A DNA stretch of 64,000 bases from NCBI GenBank assembly GCA_021769625.1, contig JAETSN010000018.1:1-64000 (forward strand), read 5' to 3'. Origin of the DNA: [Clostridium] symbiosum. Its GTDB lineage: Bacteria; Bacillota; Clostridia; Lachnospirales; Lachnospiraceae. Both the position numbers and the translations under genes were made by a program. Positions 45,150 through 54,908 of the stretch are shown piece by piece. Position 1 is the stretch's first letter. Each line of letters begins with the position of its first letter. The notes under the pieces are model-generated. The model was not told the origin of the DNA, searched no databases, and was given only the letters and a program-made list of their open reading frames with translations.

Positions 45150-45252
45150 AATTTATGAGGACAAATTTTGTCTAAAAAAGTGGGGGTTTTTATGTACAGG
45201 GATGGAATTTTGTGGTAGTATGTTGTAAGTGCGAAATGTGAGCGCGTGGCGG

Positions 45253-45282
45253 TATAGTATTCCAGATATTGTAAATACTATA
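45253..45282. promoter_or_regulatory. Inverted repeat upstream of radC
   Basis: TATAGTATT (45253-45261) and AATACTATA (45274-45282) form a perfect 9-bp inverted repeat with a 12-nt centre, about 105 bases before the radC start. AT-rich, operator-like. It does not match the Gram-positive LexA box. Confidence 0.45.
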
Positions 45283-45386
45283 AAAGAATTTCCAGATTTG
45301 GGGGAATCCCCGCATAAGGGGAACGGAATGGAAGAGGCCGGATCACAGACCATAGCCCTGCCCGGAGAGTGGAAAGGGAAAGGTGT

Positions 45387-46061
45387 ATGCATTCATACGA
45401 TATGCTTCCATACGAAGTGGTGAAGGAGTATGGGGCGGAGGAACTGGAAGACGACGAGCTGCTGGCCGTGTTCATCAGGACCGGGACAAAGGAACAGAAC
45501 GCGGTGAAAGTGGCAAACCGCATTCTGGACAGTTTTCCGGAGAGAAATCTGCTGGGGCTCTGCCATATTCCGTGGAAAGAACTGATGGAGATTCCCGGGA
45601 TCGGCGAGGTGAAAGCGATCAGGCTGAAATGTCTGGCGGAACTGGCAAGGCGGATCTCCAGGACCGAGGCGAAAAAAGGGCTGCGATTTGACCGGCCCGA
45701 AACCGTCTGGCAGTATTATAAAGAAAGCCTGCGGCATAAAGAACAGGAAAAAGTGATCCTGATCATGCTGGATCAGAAACTGCAGCTGATCTGCGACGAT
45801 ACGCTTTCGATCGGAACGGTCAGGGAATCCATTGTCTCACCGAGGGAATTATTTTTGAAAGCACTGCAGCAAAAAGCGGTACAGGTTATGCTGGTGCATA
45901 ATCACCCCAGCGGAGACCCTTCGCCCAGCCAGGCGGATCTGGAGATCACAAAACGGATCCAAATGCTCGGTGCAATGATGGAGATCCCGCTGGTGGATCA
46001 TATCATTATCGGAGATAAAACATATTGCAGTCTGCGGGAAAAGGGATATTTTACGGAGTAA
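45387..46061 (+). CDS. radC: RadC family protein (JAMM/MPN domain)
   Basis: A 224-aa protein. An N-terminal helix-hairpin-helix (IPGIGEVKAIRLK, residues about 65-77) is followed by the JAMM metal motif with HNHPSGDPSPSQAD. Despite the name, RadC's role in repair is unproved; related proteins act as Zn-dependent hydrolases. It sits directly upstream of mreB, as in many Firmicutes. ATG 45387 has AAAGG near; the frame opens at GTG 45369. Confidence 0.93.
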   Translation: MHSYDMLPYEVVKEYGAEELEDDELLAVFIRTGTKEQNAVKVANRILDSFPERNLLGLCHIPWKELMEIPGIGEVKAIRLKCLAELARRISRTEAKKGLRFDRPETVWQYYKESLRHKEQEKVILIMLDQKLQLICDDTLSIGTVRESIVSPRELFLKALQQKAVQVMLVHNHPSGDPSPSQADLEITKRIQMLGAMMEIPLVDHIIIGDKTYCSLREKGYFTE

Positions 46062-46094
46062 CGCTTCTGCGTGAAGTGAAAGGAGTACACAGTT

Positions 46095-47105
46095 TTGGCA
46101 AACAATATTTTCGGCATTGATCTGGGGACAAACAATATCAAGATTTATAACAGGGGCGACGATTCTATCATGGTCGAGAAGAATATGATCGCCATCGAAA
46201 ATAAAAAGAACCTGTTTGCATACGGCGATTCCGCCTATGAGATGTATGAGAAGGCGCCGGGGAATATCCAGATTTCCTATCCCTTATGCAACGGCGTCAT
46301 CGCGGATATCCATAATATGGAAACGTTAGTCCGTTATTTTATCACCGATCTGTCCAAAGGAACGATCAAACCTGCCGATTTCTATATTGCTGTTCCCACC
46401 GATGTGACCGAGGTGGAAAAAAGAGCTTTCTATGACCTGATCCGTGATTCCGGCGTAAAGGCCAAACGTATCATGATCGTGGAAAAAGCGGTTGCCGACG
46501 GCCTCGGGCTGGATATCGATGTAAAAAATTCCCAGGGTGTGCTCGTCGTCAACGTGGGATACGATACCACGGAGATTTCCATTCTCTCTCTGGGCGGCAT
46601 CGTATTAAGCCGCCTGATCAAAGTGGGCGGTCTGAAGTTTGACGATGCCATCCGTGCGGCTGTCCGGAAGGAATTCAGCCTTTTGATCGGCGGGAAGACT
46701 GCAGAAAACGTAAAATTCGCGCTGGCGGATCTGGAGAAGGAAGAAAAGGGCGCCCAGGTGTTCGGCAGGGATATTGTGACAGGGCTCCCCGTAGAACGCG
46801 AGATCCCAACCAGCCTTGTGGACACCTGCCTCACCGAGAATTTCAATATGATCATAGACAATGTGAAAGTCATTCTGGAGAGAACGCCGCCTGAACTGGC
46901 TGCGGACATCTACCGGCACGGTATCTACCTGACCGGCGGCGCGTCGCAGGTAAACCATCTGGCAGAACTGATCAGTCTCGGGACCGGCCTGAAAGTCAAC
47001 GTGGCGGCAGAACCGATGAACAGCGTGGTTCTCGGCCTTGCAAAGATCATCAAGGATGACAACTATAAATCCGTAGCATATTCTATCGAAGGAATGAGCA
47101 AATGA
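46095..47105 (+). CDS. mreB: Rod-shape-determining actin homologue MreB
   Basis: A 336-aa actin-fold ATPase that forms membrane filaments guiding side-wall synthesis. GIDLGTNNIKIY is the phosphate-1 loop; NVGYDTTEISILSLGG phosphate-2; GIYLTGGASQVNHLAEL the adenosine motif. It starts at TTG 46095 behind AAAGGAG. Its stop overlaps the mreC start (ATGA). Confidence 0.95.
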   Translation: MANNIFGIDLGTNNIKIYNRGDDSIMVEKNMIAIENKKNLFAYGDSAYEMYEKAPGNIQISYPLCNGVIADIHNMETLVRYFITDLSKGTIKPADFYIAVPTDVTEVEKRAFYDLIRDSGVKAKRIMIVEKAVADGLGLDIDVKNSQGVLVVNVGYDTTEISILSLGGIVLSRLIKVGGLKFDDAIRAAVRKEFSLLIGGKTAENVKFALADLEKEEKGAQVFGRDIVTGLPVEREIPTSLVDTCLTENFNMIIDNVKVILERTPPELAADIYRHGIYLTGGASQVNHLAELISLGTGLKVNVAAEPMNSVVLGLAKIIKDDNYKSVAYSIEGMSK

Positions 47106-47971
47106 GTCCAGTAGTAAGACCAAAAGGAGAAAAATTTACATTACCCAGTAAATATCTCCTTTTTATTTTAACAATCCTGTGTACAGGGCTGATGATCCTC
47201 ACCTTTACGACTTCGGCGCTGAGCACGCCCCTGTCCTATGCGGCGGGCTTTCTTGTAGTACCCTTTGAGAAGGGTATTGCCAAAGTCGGCAGCTATTTAA
47301 ACGAGCGGACGGAGATGCTGCAGGAGATTCAGAATTTAATAGAAGAGAACGAATCGCTCAAACAGCAGGTGGTGGACCTGACCAACGAAAATATCGCCCT
47401 GCAGCAGGACCGTTTTGAACTGACAAACCTGCGCCAGCTCTATCAGCTGGATGCGGAGTACGCCGATTACGAAAAGATCGGCGCGCGGGTGATCTCCAAA
47501 GACAGCGGCAACTGGTACCATTCCTTTGTCATAGATAAAGGGACTGACGACGGGGTGGAGGAAAATATGAATGTGATAGCAGGAGCCGGGCTGGTAGGAA
47601 GAGTGACCTCCACGGGCAAGAACTGGGCGAAGGTGACGACGATCATCAGCGACAATGTCAGCGTCAGCGGCACGGTGCTCTCCACATCCGACAACCTTGT
47701 CATCACCGGCAATCTGGAAACCTATGCGGAGGGGCTGATCGAATTCGGCAAACTGATCGATGAGAAAAACCAGGTGGTGGAAGGGGACAAGCTCGTGACG
47801 TCCAATATCAGCGATCATTATCTGCCGGGGATTCTGATCGGTTACATATCCAGTCTGGATACGGATTCCAACAATCTGACCAAATCCGGTTATGTGACGC
47901 CGGCGGTGGATTTTTCCCATCTGGAAGAGGTTTTGGTGATCCTGGAACAGAAACAGACGATCGAGGAATAG
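47102..47971 (+). CDS. mreC: Rod-shape-determining protein MreC
   Basis: A 289-aa bitopic protein. Residues 16-40 are the transmembrane helix; residues 62-105 a coiled coil (LIEENESLKQQVVDLTNEN); the rest forms the two beta domains found outside the membrane. It links MreB to PBP2 and RodA. The next gene starts right after its stop. Confidence 0.94.
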   Translation: MSPVVRPKGEKFTLPSKYLLFILTILCTGLMILTFTTSALSTPLSYAAGFLVVPFEKGIAKVGSYLNERTEMLQEIQNLIEENESLKQQVVDLTNENIALQQDRFELTNLRQLYQLDAEYADYEKIGARVISKDSGNWYHSFVIDKGTDDGVEENMNVIAGAGLVGRVTSTGKNWAKVTTIISDNVSVSGTVLSTSDNLVITGNLETYAEGLIEFGKLIDEKNQVVEGDKLVTSNISDHYLPGILIGYISSLDTDSNNLTKSGYVTPAVDFSHLEEVLVILEQKQTIEE

Positions 47972-48499
47972 ATGCGTAAAAAATTATTGACAGTTTTATT
48001 CATATTTATCATGTTTTTCTGCTTTTTACTGCAGTGCACGATGTTTAAAAAGCTGAGCTTCGGCGGCATCAGCCCTAACCTGCTGATCATCACCACGACC
48101 TCCGTAGGCTTCATGCGCGGGGAAAAACAGGGATTGATAGCGGGATTTATCAGCGGGCTGTTCATCGATATCTTTTTCGGTGATGTGATAGGACTATATG
48201 CGCTGCTTTATATGTACATCGGTTTTTTAAACGGAAAGTTCAGCAGGATCTTTTATCCGGAGGATATCAAGCTTCCGCTGGCACTGATCACTTTAAGCGA
48301 TCTTTCCTACGGCATGGTGTGCTATATTATTTTGTTTTTGCTGCGCGGCAGGCTTAATTTCCCTTATTTCTTTTTCCATATCATCCTGCCCGAAACAGTA
48401 TATACGATTGTGATGAGCATTATTCTTTATCCTATTTTACTGTATTTTTACAAACGGTTGAATGTGGATGAAAACAGGAGTGAGACAGACTTTGTTTGA
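47972..48499 (+). CDS. mreD: Rod-shape-determining protein MreD
   Basis: A 175-aa integral membrane protein with five or six hydrophobic segments and a SFGGISPNLLIITTTSVGF stretch typical of MreD. It acts with MreC in the elongasome. It abuts mreC and overlaps the PBP2 gene by about 32 bases. Confidence 0.9.
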   Translation: MRKKLLTVLFIFIMFFCFLLQCTMFKKLSFGGISPNLLIITTTSVGFMRGEKQGLIAGFISGLFIDIFFGDVIGLYALLYMYIGFLNGKFSRIFYPEDIKLPLALITLSDLSYGMVCYIILFLLRGRLNFPYFFFHIILPETVYTIVMSIILYPILLYFYKRLNVDENRSETDFV

Positions 48500-51362
48500 T
48501 AGAATAAAAGATAAGATACTGAATATGGTGCTTTCCCGGGAATTTTTACTGATCCTTGCGATATTCTTCTGCGGCGGCGTTCTGATCCACAGGCTTTTTA
48601 CACTGCAGATCGTAAACGGGGCTTCCTATCTGGAAAACTTTCAGCTTACTATAAGAAAAGAACGTTCCATCCCGGCGACCCGGGGCAATATCTATGACAG
48701 GAACGGCAGGCTTCTCGCCTATAATGAGCTCGCTTATTCTGTAACGATCGAAGATGTGTACGAATCGGGCCGGACCAAAAACCGGGATATCAATGAGACG
48801 ATCCGCAAAGTGATCCATATGATAGAGGAGAGCGGCGATGAGGTGACGAGCGATTTTGATATTTATCTGGATTCCTCCGGCAATTATCAGTACAGCGTAA
48901 GCGACAACGCGCTGCTGCGTTTTTTGGGGGATGTATACGGGAAGGCCGATGTCAATAAGCTCGAGTACAAGGAAAAGACCGCGTCACCGGATGAGACGAT
49001 CGCCTATCTGTGCAGTTCGGACAGATACGGCGTAGGTACTTACACGGAGACCGAAGACGGCACGATAGAGTTTACGCCCTGCGAGGGATTTACCAAAGAT
49101 GAGATCCTGAAGATCCTGACGATCCGTTTTGCGCTTTCGGCCAACAGTTATCAGAAGTATATCGCGACGACGATCGCCACCGACGTCAACGAAAAGACAG
49201 TGGCTGTCGTCAGTGAAAATATACAGTATCTGGACGGTGTCAGCATTGCGGAAGATACGGTCCGGAAATATGTGAACAGTGTATATTTCAGCCATATCAT
49301 CGGCTATACCGGAAAGATCCCGTCCGAGCGGCTTGCGGAATATACGGAGAGGGATTCCACTTACGCCCTGAATGACCAGGTTGGCGTGGCGGGGATCGAA
49401 GCTTCTATGGAGGATGTCCTGCGGGGAAAAAAGGGTTCCGAGGTGATCTATGTGGATAATTTCGGTAAGGTGATCGAATCGACAGACTATGTGGAGTCCA
49501 TTGCTGGAAACGATATTTACCTGACCCTTGATACAGAGCTGCAGTCCGCGGCCTATAACATCCTGGAGCAGAAGATCGCCGGTATTCTGGTTTCCCGTAT
49601 CCAGAATATCAAAGAATATGTCCCGGCGGAAAACGCAGGCAGTTCAAAGATCATGATCGCGATCTATGACGTATATAATGCGCTGATCGAAAACAGTATC
49701 ATAGATGTTTCGCATTTTTCGGAAAAAAATGCCCGGGAGACGGAAAAGGCGGTTGCTGAAAAATATAAGATACAGCAGGCGGAAGTTCTGGAGAAGCTTC
49801 GGGATGAGCTCCTTGTCACAAAAACGCCTTATGACCAGCTTACGACCGAGTATCAGGTGTACATGCTGTATATCGTAACGCTTCTGGGAGATAACAATAT
49901 CCTGCTGAAAAGCGAGATCGATGAGACGGATGAGATTTATCTGGCCTGGCGGCAGGATGAAAACATTCCGCTTGAGCAGTATCTGCGGCATTGCATCGCC
50001 GAACGGTGGATCGATGTGACAAAACTCGATCTGGAAAACGATTATGCTGATTCCGGGGAAATTTACAGAACGCTTGTCGATTATATCTTAAAAAAACTGG
50101 AGACAGACGCCACTTTTGAAAAACGGATCTATCGCTACATGATCAAAAACGATGTTGTGAGCGGCAGGGAGATCTGTCAGATCCTCTGCGAGCAGAAGAT
50201 CGTGGAAGTGGATTCTGATGTGGAAAGCCGGCTGTTTAACGGAAATATCACGGCCTATCAGTTTATGCTTGACAGGATCAAGGATCTGGACATCACACCG
50301 GCCCAGCTGGCGCTGGAGCCCTGTTCCGGTTCCATGGTAGTGACAGATGTAGGTACCGGAGATACGCTGGCGCTGGTTTCCTATCCGGGATATGATACAA
50401 ACCGGCTCGCCAATTCCATAGATGCGGAATACTACGCGAAGCTCATGAATGACGAAGCCCGACCCATGTACAGCCGGGCGACGCAGGAGCGGACGGCGCC
50501 GGGTTCTACCTACAAGATGGTCTCCGCCACGGCGGGGCTGATGGAAGGCGTCATCACCACCACGACTTCCCTGGGGTGCAAGGGACCTTTCGACAAGATC
50601 AGTCCGCCGCCTCACTGTCATATTTACCCGGGCGCGCACGGCATGCTGAATGTGAGCGGCGCCATACAGCGTTCCTGCAACAATTTCTTTTATGAAGTGG
50701 GATACAGGCTGGGATCCGCAGGGGATTCCTACAACAGCGAGCGGGGTACCGACATGCTGGCAAAATATGCGGATATGTACGGACTTTCCGAGACTTCCGG
50801 TCTGGAACTGGAAGAATCCGATCCCAAGCTGTCCACGGAGGACGCCGTGCGTTCCGCCATCGGACAGGGCAACAACAACTACACCACGGCACAGCTCGCG
50901 CGCTATGTGACCGCGGTCGCCAACAGCGGCACCTGCTATGACCTGACGCTGATCGACAAGATCACGGATAAAAACGGCTCTTTGCTGGAAGATCGGAGCG
51001 CCAATGTCCGCAACAGGATCGAGATGGATCAAAGTTACTGGGATGCGATCCATGCGGGGATGCGCGGCGTTGTGGAAAACATGGCTTACTACGGGGATGT
51101 AGGCGTCAATGTGGCCGGAAAGACAGGTACCGCGGAGCAGTCTGAAAGACATCCGAACCACGCCCTGTTTGTCAGCTACGCACCCTATGAAGATCCGGAG
51201 ATATCCGTCACGGTGCGTATTGCGAACGGTTATTCATCATCCTACGCCGCGCAGACGGCAAAGGACTTTTATGTATATTATTTCAAACTGGACGACGAGG
51301 AAAATATCCTGACAGGCCAGGCTGCGGATAATATCAGAAATACCGCGATTCAGAGTGACTGA
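48468..51362 (+). CDS. mrdA: Penicillin-binding protein 2 (elongation transpeptidase), extended form
   Basis: A 964-aa class B PBP. One N-terminal helix (about 20-45) is followed by a dimerisation domain (RGNIYDRNGRLLAYNE). The transpeptidase has Ser680 (PGSTYKMVSA, SxxK), SCNN (SxN) and Lys885 (GKTGTAEQ). Between LTLDTELQSAAYNIL and SGSMVVTDVGTGD lies an extra 250-residue, mostly helical region (about 49560-50310) not found in E. coli PBP2. Start is uncertain: ATG 48468 or TTG 48492, the latter with AGGAG 11 bases upstream. It cross-links side-wall peptidoglycan with RodA. Confidence 0.92.
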   Translation: MKTGVRQTLFDRIKDKILNMVLSREFLLILAIFFCGGVLIHRLFTLQIVNGASYLENFQLTIRKERSIPATRGNIYDRNGRLLAYNELAYSVTIEDVYESGRTKNRDINETIRKVIHMIEESGDEVTSDFDIYLDSSGNYQYSVSDNALLRFLGDVYGKADVNKLEYKEKTASPDETIAYLCSSDRYGVGTYTETEDGTIEFTPCEGFTKDEILKILTIRFALSANSYQKYIATTIATDVNEKTVAVVSENIQYLDGVSIAEDTVRKYVNSVYFSHIIGYTGKIPSERLAEYTERDSTYALNDQVGVAGIEASMEDVLRGKKGSEVIYVDNFGKVIESTDYVESIAGNDIYLTLDTELQSAAYNILEQKIAGILVSRIQNIKEYVPAENAGSSKIMIAIYDVYNALIENSIIDVSHFSEKNARETEKAVAEKYKIQQAEVLEKLRDELLVTKTPYDQLTTEYQVYMLYIVTLLGDNNILLKSEIDETDEIYLAWRQDENIPLEQYLRHCIAERWIDVTKLDLENDYADSGEIYRTLVDYILKKLETDATFEKRIYRYMIKNDVVSGREICQILCEQKIVEVDSDVESRLFNGNITAYQFMLDRIKDLDITPAQLALEPCSGSMVVTDVGTGDTLALVSYPGYDTNRLANSIDAEYYAKLMNDEARPMYSRATQERTAPGSTYKMVSATAGLMEGVITTTTSLGCKGPFDKISPPPHCHIYPGAHGMLNVSGAIQRSCNNFFYEVGYRLGSAGDSYNSERGTDMLAKYADMYGLSETSGLELEESDPKLSTEDAVRSAIGQGNNNYTTAQLARYVTAVANSGTCYDLTLIDKITDKNGSLLEDRSANVRNRIEMDQSYWDAIHAGMRGVVENMAYYGDVGVNVAGKTGTAEQSERHPNHALFVSYAPYEDPEISVTVRIANGYSSSYAAQTAKDFYVYYFKLDDEENILTGQAADNIRNTAIQSD

Positions 51363-51398
51363 TATCTGCCGTTTTCTGAATATATAAGGGGGATACAA

Positions 51399-52115
51399 AT
51401 GAGGGAGCGTTCTTTTACATTAAAGAGTTACCGAAAGGGCCTGGCGCTTCATATCAAACCGGATGCGGAGATGGAAACACTTCTGGCAGAGCTGAAAGAA
51501 AAATTCCAGAGCTCTAAGGCATTTTTTGGAAATATGCAGGTAGGGCTGGCTCTTTCCGGAAAGGAACTGGCACAGGAAGAAGAAGATGCCATTTTGGATG
51601 TGATAGAAGAGAATTCCGATCTGCAGGTCGTCTGTCTGATCGGTGAGGATGAAAGGATCCAGTACCTGTTGGACGAGGCTTTTGAAGAAAATATGCCGCA
51701 GGATGAACCGGGACTGGACGGCCAGTTTTACCGCGGAACGCTGAAAAAAGGCCAGAGCCTTGAGACGGAGCATTCCGTCATCATATTGGGAGACGTAAAT
51801 CCGGGGGCAAAAGTCTTTTCCCGCAAGGATGTTATCGTATTAGGCTCGCTTTTCGGGGAAGTGCAAGCCGGGGTCGGCGCTGAAGATGAGGACAGCCACT
51901 TTGTATGTGCCCTTGAATTCTCGCCCGAGAAGCTGAAAATAGGCTCCCACAAATATAAAAAGAAACCGGAGAAACGATTGTGGCCGGATTCTTATAAAAA
52001 ATCACCAAAGATGGCAGCCCTGCAGGGGGATGAGATCATCGTAAAACCTGTCACAAAAGAATTGCTGGGCCAGATCACCGTCAGCAGCAGTGACCAAAGT
52101 GGTCAATGGGGCTGA
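51399..52115 (+). CDS. minC: Septum site-determining protein MinC
   Basis: A 238-aa FtsZ inhibitor. The N-terminal domain (1-100) is followed by a linker and the C-terminal beta-helix with ILGDVNPGAKVFSRKDVIVLGSL, which binds MinD. A basic insert (YKKKPEKRLWP) follows that helix region. It lies between PBP2 and minD in the shape operon. Confidence 0.92.
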   Translation: MRERSFTLKSYRKGLALHIKPDAEMETLLAELKEKFQSSKAFFGNMQVGLALSGKELAQEEEDAILDVIEENSDLQVVCLIGEDERIQYLLDEAFEENMPQDEPGLDGQFYRGTLKKGQSLETEHSVIILGDVNPGAKVFSRKDVIVLGSLFGEVQAGVGAEDEDSHFVCALEFSPEKLKIGSHKYKKKPEKRLWPDSYKKSPKMAALQGDEIIVKPVTKELLGQITVSSSDQSGQWG

Positions 52116-52220
52116 CTGGATGAGTCAATAAAAATGGGACATAATGGCCCGGAGGACGACAAGATCACGGGAAATTTTATCGCCGAGGCGGTGAAGTACA
52201 GAAAGTGAGGTAGAGCGTAT

Positions 52221-53012
52221 ATGTGTGAAGTAATTGTCGTCACGTCAGGAAAAGGCGGTGTTGGGAAGACCACAACATGCGCAAACGTAGGAACAGGTCT
52301 TGCAAAACTGGGAAAGAAGGTACTGCTGATCGATACGGATATCGGTCTTCGGAATCTGGACGTGGTCATGGGACTGGAAAACCGGATCGTCTATAATCTG
52401 GTGGATGTCGCAGAGGGAAAATGCCGCGCGAAACAGGCTATGATCAAAGATAAACGCCATCCGGGCCTATGTCTTTTGCCTTCTGCCCAGACAAGGGATA
52501 AATCCGCAGTAAAACCGGAACAGATGGTAAAGCTGATCGATCAGCTGAAAGGTCAGTTTGATTACATCATTCTGGACTGTCCTGCGGGAATTGAACAGGG
52601 CTTTAAGAATGCCATTGCCGGGGCCAACAGGGCGCTCGTTGTCACAACGCCGGAGGTTTCCGCCATCAGGGATGCCGACAGGATCATCGGCCTTCTGGAG
52701 GCGAACTGTTTTGAAAAGATCGATCTTGTGATCAACAGGCTCCGTTATGATCTGGTAAAGCGGGGGGATATGATGTCCTCGGCGGATGTGGTCGATATAT
52801 TGTCCATACCTTTGATCGGCATCGTGCCGGATGATGAAAGTGTAGTGATCTCCACGAACCAGGGGGAACCCGTTGTCGGGAATTTCACGCTGGCGGGAGA
52901 GGCTTACCGGAATATCTGTCACAGGGTTTTGGGGGAGGAAGTGCCTTTTATCGAATTTGAAAAGGGATTTTCTTTCTGGACTAAGGTGACCGGGATATTC
53001 CGGAGAAATTAA
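52221..53012 (+). CDS. minD: Septum site-determining ATPase MinD
   Basis: A 263-aa deviant-Walker ATPase. SGKGGVGKTTTCANVG lies at residues 9-24, and DTDIGLRNLDVVMGLE is the switch region. The C-terminal amphipathic helix (ISFWTKVTG-type, here FSFWTKVTGIFRRN) is the membrane-targeting sequence. It recruits MinC to the membrane and cycles with MinE. It has a GAGGTAGAG ribosome site. Confidence 0.96.
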   Translation: MCEVIVVTSGKGGVGKTTTCANVGTGLAKLGKKVLLIDTDIGLRNLDVVMGLENRIVYNLVDVAEGKCRAKQAMIKDKRHPGLCLLPSAQTRDKSAVKPEQMVKLIDQLKGQFDYIILDCPAGIEQGFKNAIAGANRALVVTTPEVSAIRDADRIIGLLEANCFEKIDLVINRLRYDLVKRGDMMSSADVVDILSIPLIGIVPDDESVVISTNQGEPVVGNFTLAGEAYRNICHRVLGEEVPFIEFEKGFSFWTKVTGIFRRN

Positions 53013-53027
53013 AGGAGGGGGATTTAT

Positions 53028-53303
53028 ATGAAGCTGCATCGGTTTTTTCAGAAAAAAACTTCCGGCAATATAGCGAAGGACAGGCTGAAGATCCTGCTCA
53101 TCTCGGACAGGGTAAACTGTTCGCCGGAAATGATGAATATGATAAAAAATGATATCGCAGGCGTGATATCGCGTTACATGAAGATAGATGAGGAAAGCAT
53201 GGAAGTCCAGATCACCAAGAAAAACAGCAAAGGGGCAAGAAAATCGCCGTTTTTGTATGTGAATATCCCGATCCTGGATCTGTCCTCCGCACCTCACAAG
53301 TGA
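53028..53303 (+). CDS. minE: Cell division topological specificity factor MinE
   Basis: A 91-aa protein. The N-terminal amphipathic segment and KDRLKILLISDR (MinD-activating helix) are followed by the anti-parallel dimerisation part (EMMNMIKNDIAGVISRYMKID). The presence of MinE rather than only DivIVA suggests an oscillating Min system. It starts 15 bases after minD with AGGAGGGGG. Confidence 0.93.
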   Translation: MKLHRFFQKKTSGNIAKDRLKILLISDRVNCSPEMMNMIKNDIAGVISRYMKIDEESMEVQITKKNSKGARKSPFLYVNIPILDLSSAPHK

Positions 53304-53330
53304 AATACCCTACAGCAAGGAAGATGATCT

Positions 53331-54458
53331 ATGTTTAAAAAATACGGGATCCGCGGTTTTATCAGGGATTATGATTTTAAATTGATATTTTTAGTGGTTT
53401 CCCTGACTGCGCTTGGCATTTTCGCGATCGGAAGTGCCAGCCAGTCAGTGCAGGGAAGGCAGATTATGGGCATGGCATTGGGGGTTTTCCTGATGCTGAT
53501 AGTCTCCTTTGTGGACTATCACTTCGTATTAAAATTTTACCAGCTTATCTATATTGTCACCATCGTTTTACTCGGACTGGTGTTAAGCCCCCTGGGCGAT
53601 GATGCCGGAGGAGCGAGAAGATGGCTTCTGATAGGAACTTTTCGCTTTCAACCTTCAGAACTGGCTAAAATTTTGTTGATTTTATTCTTTGCACAGTTTA
53701 TTATGTTAAATAGGGGGAGATTAAACAACTTTGGTATCATCCTGTTATCCCTGCTGCTGATCGCCATACCGATGCTGCCGGTCGTATTGGAGGATCTGTC
53801 GACGACGATCATGATCGCGGTCATTTTCTGCGTTATGATGTATCTCGGGGGATTAAGTTATAAACTGATTTTGGCAGTCTTTGCCATTATGGTCCCGGTA
53901 TCGGTCATCTTTTTGACGATAGTCATTCAGCCGGATCAGAAGATATTGCAGGACTATCAGCAGAAACGTATTCTTGCCTGGCTTTACCCAGAAGAATATA
54001 AAGATGCGGAAGCATATCAGCAGAATAATTCCATGATGGCGATCGGTTCGGGCCAGCTTCTTGGAAAAGGTTATAACAACAACGAAATCAGTTCCGTAAA
54101 AAACGGAAATTTTATTTCGGAGGCCCAGACGGATTTTATTTTTGCTGTTATAGGAGAAGAGTGGGGATTTTTAGGAAGTTGTGTGATCATCATCCTTGAG
54201 TTCCTGATCGCACTGGAATGTGCCCTGATCGGATGGAAAGCCAGGGATATGGCGGGGCATGTGATAGCCGGCGGAATGGCCGGCCTGGTTTGTTTTCAAA
54301 GTTTTATCAATATAGGGGTTGCAACCGGGCTGATTCCCAATACAGGTCTTCCGCTGCCGTTCGTCAGTTACGGACTTACTTCCCTTGTCAGTATGTATCT
54401 GGGAATGGGGTTTGTCCTTAACGTAAGATGGGTAAGCCGCAGAGCAAGGAACGACTAA
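53331..54458 (+). CDS. rodA: Rod-shape glycosyltransferase RodA (SEDS family)
   Basis: A 375-aa membrane protein with about ten transmembrane segments. GSASQSVQGRQ, GGARRWLLIGTFRFQPSELAKI and GLPLPFVSYGLTS are SEDS signatures. RodA polymerises glycan strands for elongation with PBP2. RodA rather than FtsW is inferred from the gene order with mreBCD and PBP2. Confidence 0.93.
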   Translation: MFKKYGIRGFIRDYDFKLIFLVVSLTALGIFAIGSASQSVQGRQIMGMALGVFLMLIVSFVDYHFVLKFYQLIYIVTIVLLGLVLSPLGDDAGGARRWLLIGTFRFQPSELAKILLILFFAQFIMLNRGRLNNFGIILLSLLLIAIPMLPVVLEDLSTTIMIAVIFCVMMYLGGLSYKLILAVFAIMVPVSVIFLTIVIQPDQKILQDYQQKRILAWLYPEEYKDAEAYQQNNSMMAIGSGQLLGKGYNNNEISSVKNGNFISEAQTDFIFAVIGEEWGFLGSCVIIILEFLIALECALIGWKARDMAGHVIAGGMAGLVCFQSFINIGVATGLIPNTGLPLPFVSYGLTSLVSMYLGMGFVLNVRWVSRRARND

Positions 54459-54512
54459 AATGTTGCCAATTGACAGAAAGTTATTACATTAAAGAAGAGG
54501 TGAGAAGGAATT

Positions 54513-54908
54513 ATGAACATTGCATTGATTGCGCACGATGCAAAGAAAAAGCTGATGCAGAACTTCTGCATTGCTTACAGGGGTATTTTGAGCAAAAATG
54601 ATCTGTTTGCCACAGGAACGACAGGCAGGCTGATCGAAGAGGTGACAAACCTGAATGTACACAAATATCTGGCGGGCCATCTGGGGGGAGAACAGCAGAT
54701 GGGGGCCGATATTGAGCACAATCAAATCGATCTGGTTATTTTCTTACGGGACCCGCTCACATCGAAGTCCCACGAGCCGGATGTGAATAATGTTGTCAAG
54801 CTGTGCGACACGCACAATATCCCGCTTGCCACAAACCTCGCATCGGCGGAACTTTTAGTAAAGGCACTTGACAGAGGAGACTTGGAGTGGCGTGAAATGT
54901 ACAAGTAA
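54513..54908 (+). CDS. mgsA: Methylglyoxal synthase
   Basis: A 131-aa enzyme that turns dihydroxyacetone phosphate into methylglyoxal and phosphate. Motifs: ALIAHDAKKK, GTTGRLIEE (phosphate site), GGEQQMGADI, and LVIFLRDPL with the catalytic Asp region. It sits between rodA and a D,D-carboxypeptidase and overlaps the latter by 17 bases if that gene starts at GTG 54892. Methylglyoxal formation relieves sugar-phosphate stress; its place in a shape operon is notable. Confidence 0.95.
   Translation: MNIALIAHDAKKKLMQNFCIAYRGILSKNDLFATGTTGRLIEEVTNLNVHKYLAGHLGGEQQMGADIEHNQIDLVIFLRDPLTSKSHEPDVNNVVKLCDTHNIPLATNLASAELLVKALDRGDLEWREMYK

Noticed and set aside
50088-51161. A 357-codon minus-strand frame inside the PBP2 gene
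   Set aside because: It lies over the transpeptidase domain with intact SxxK, SxN and KTG motifs; the antisense translation resembles nothing.
52134-52208. A 24-codon frame between minC and minD
   Set aside because: No ribosome site and no recognised similarity; could be chance in a 105-base gap.
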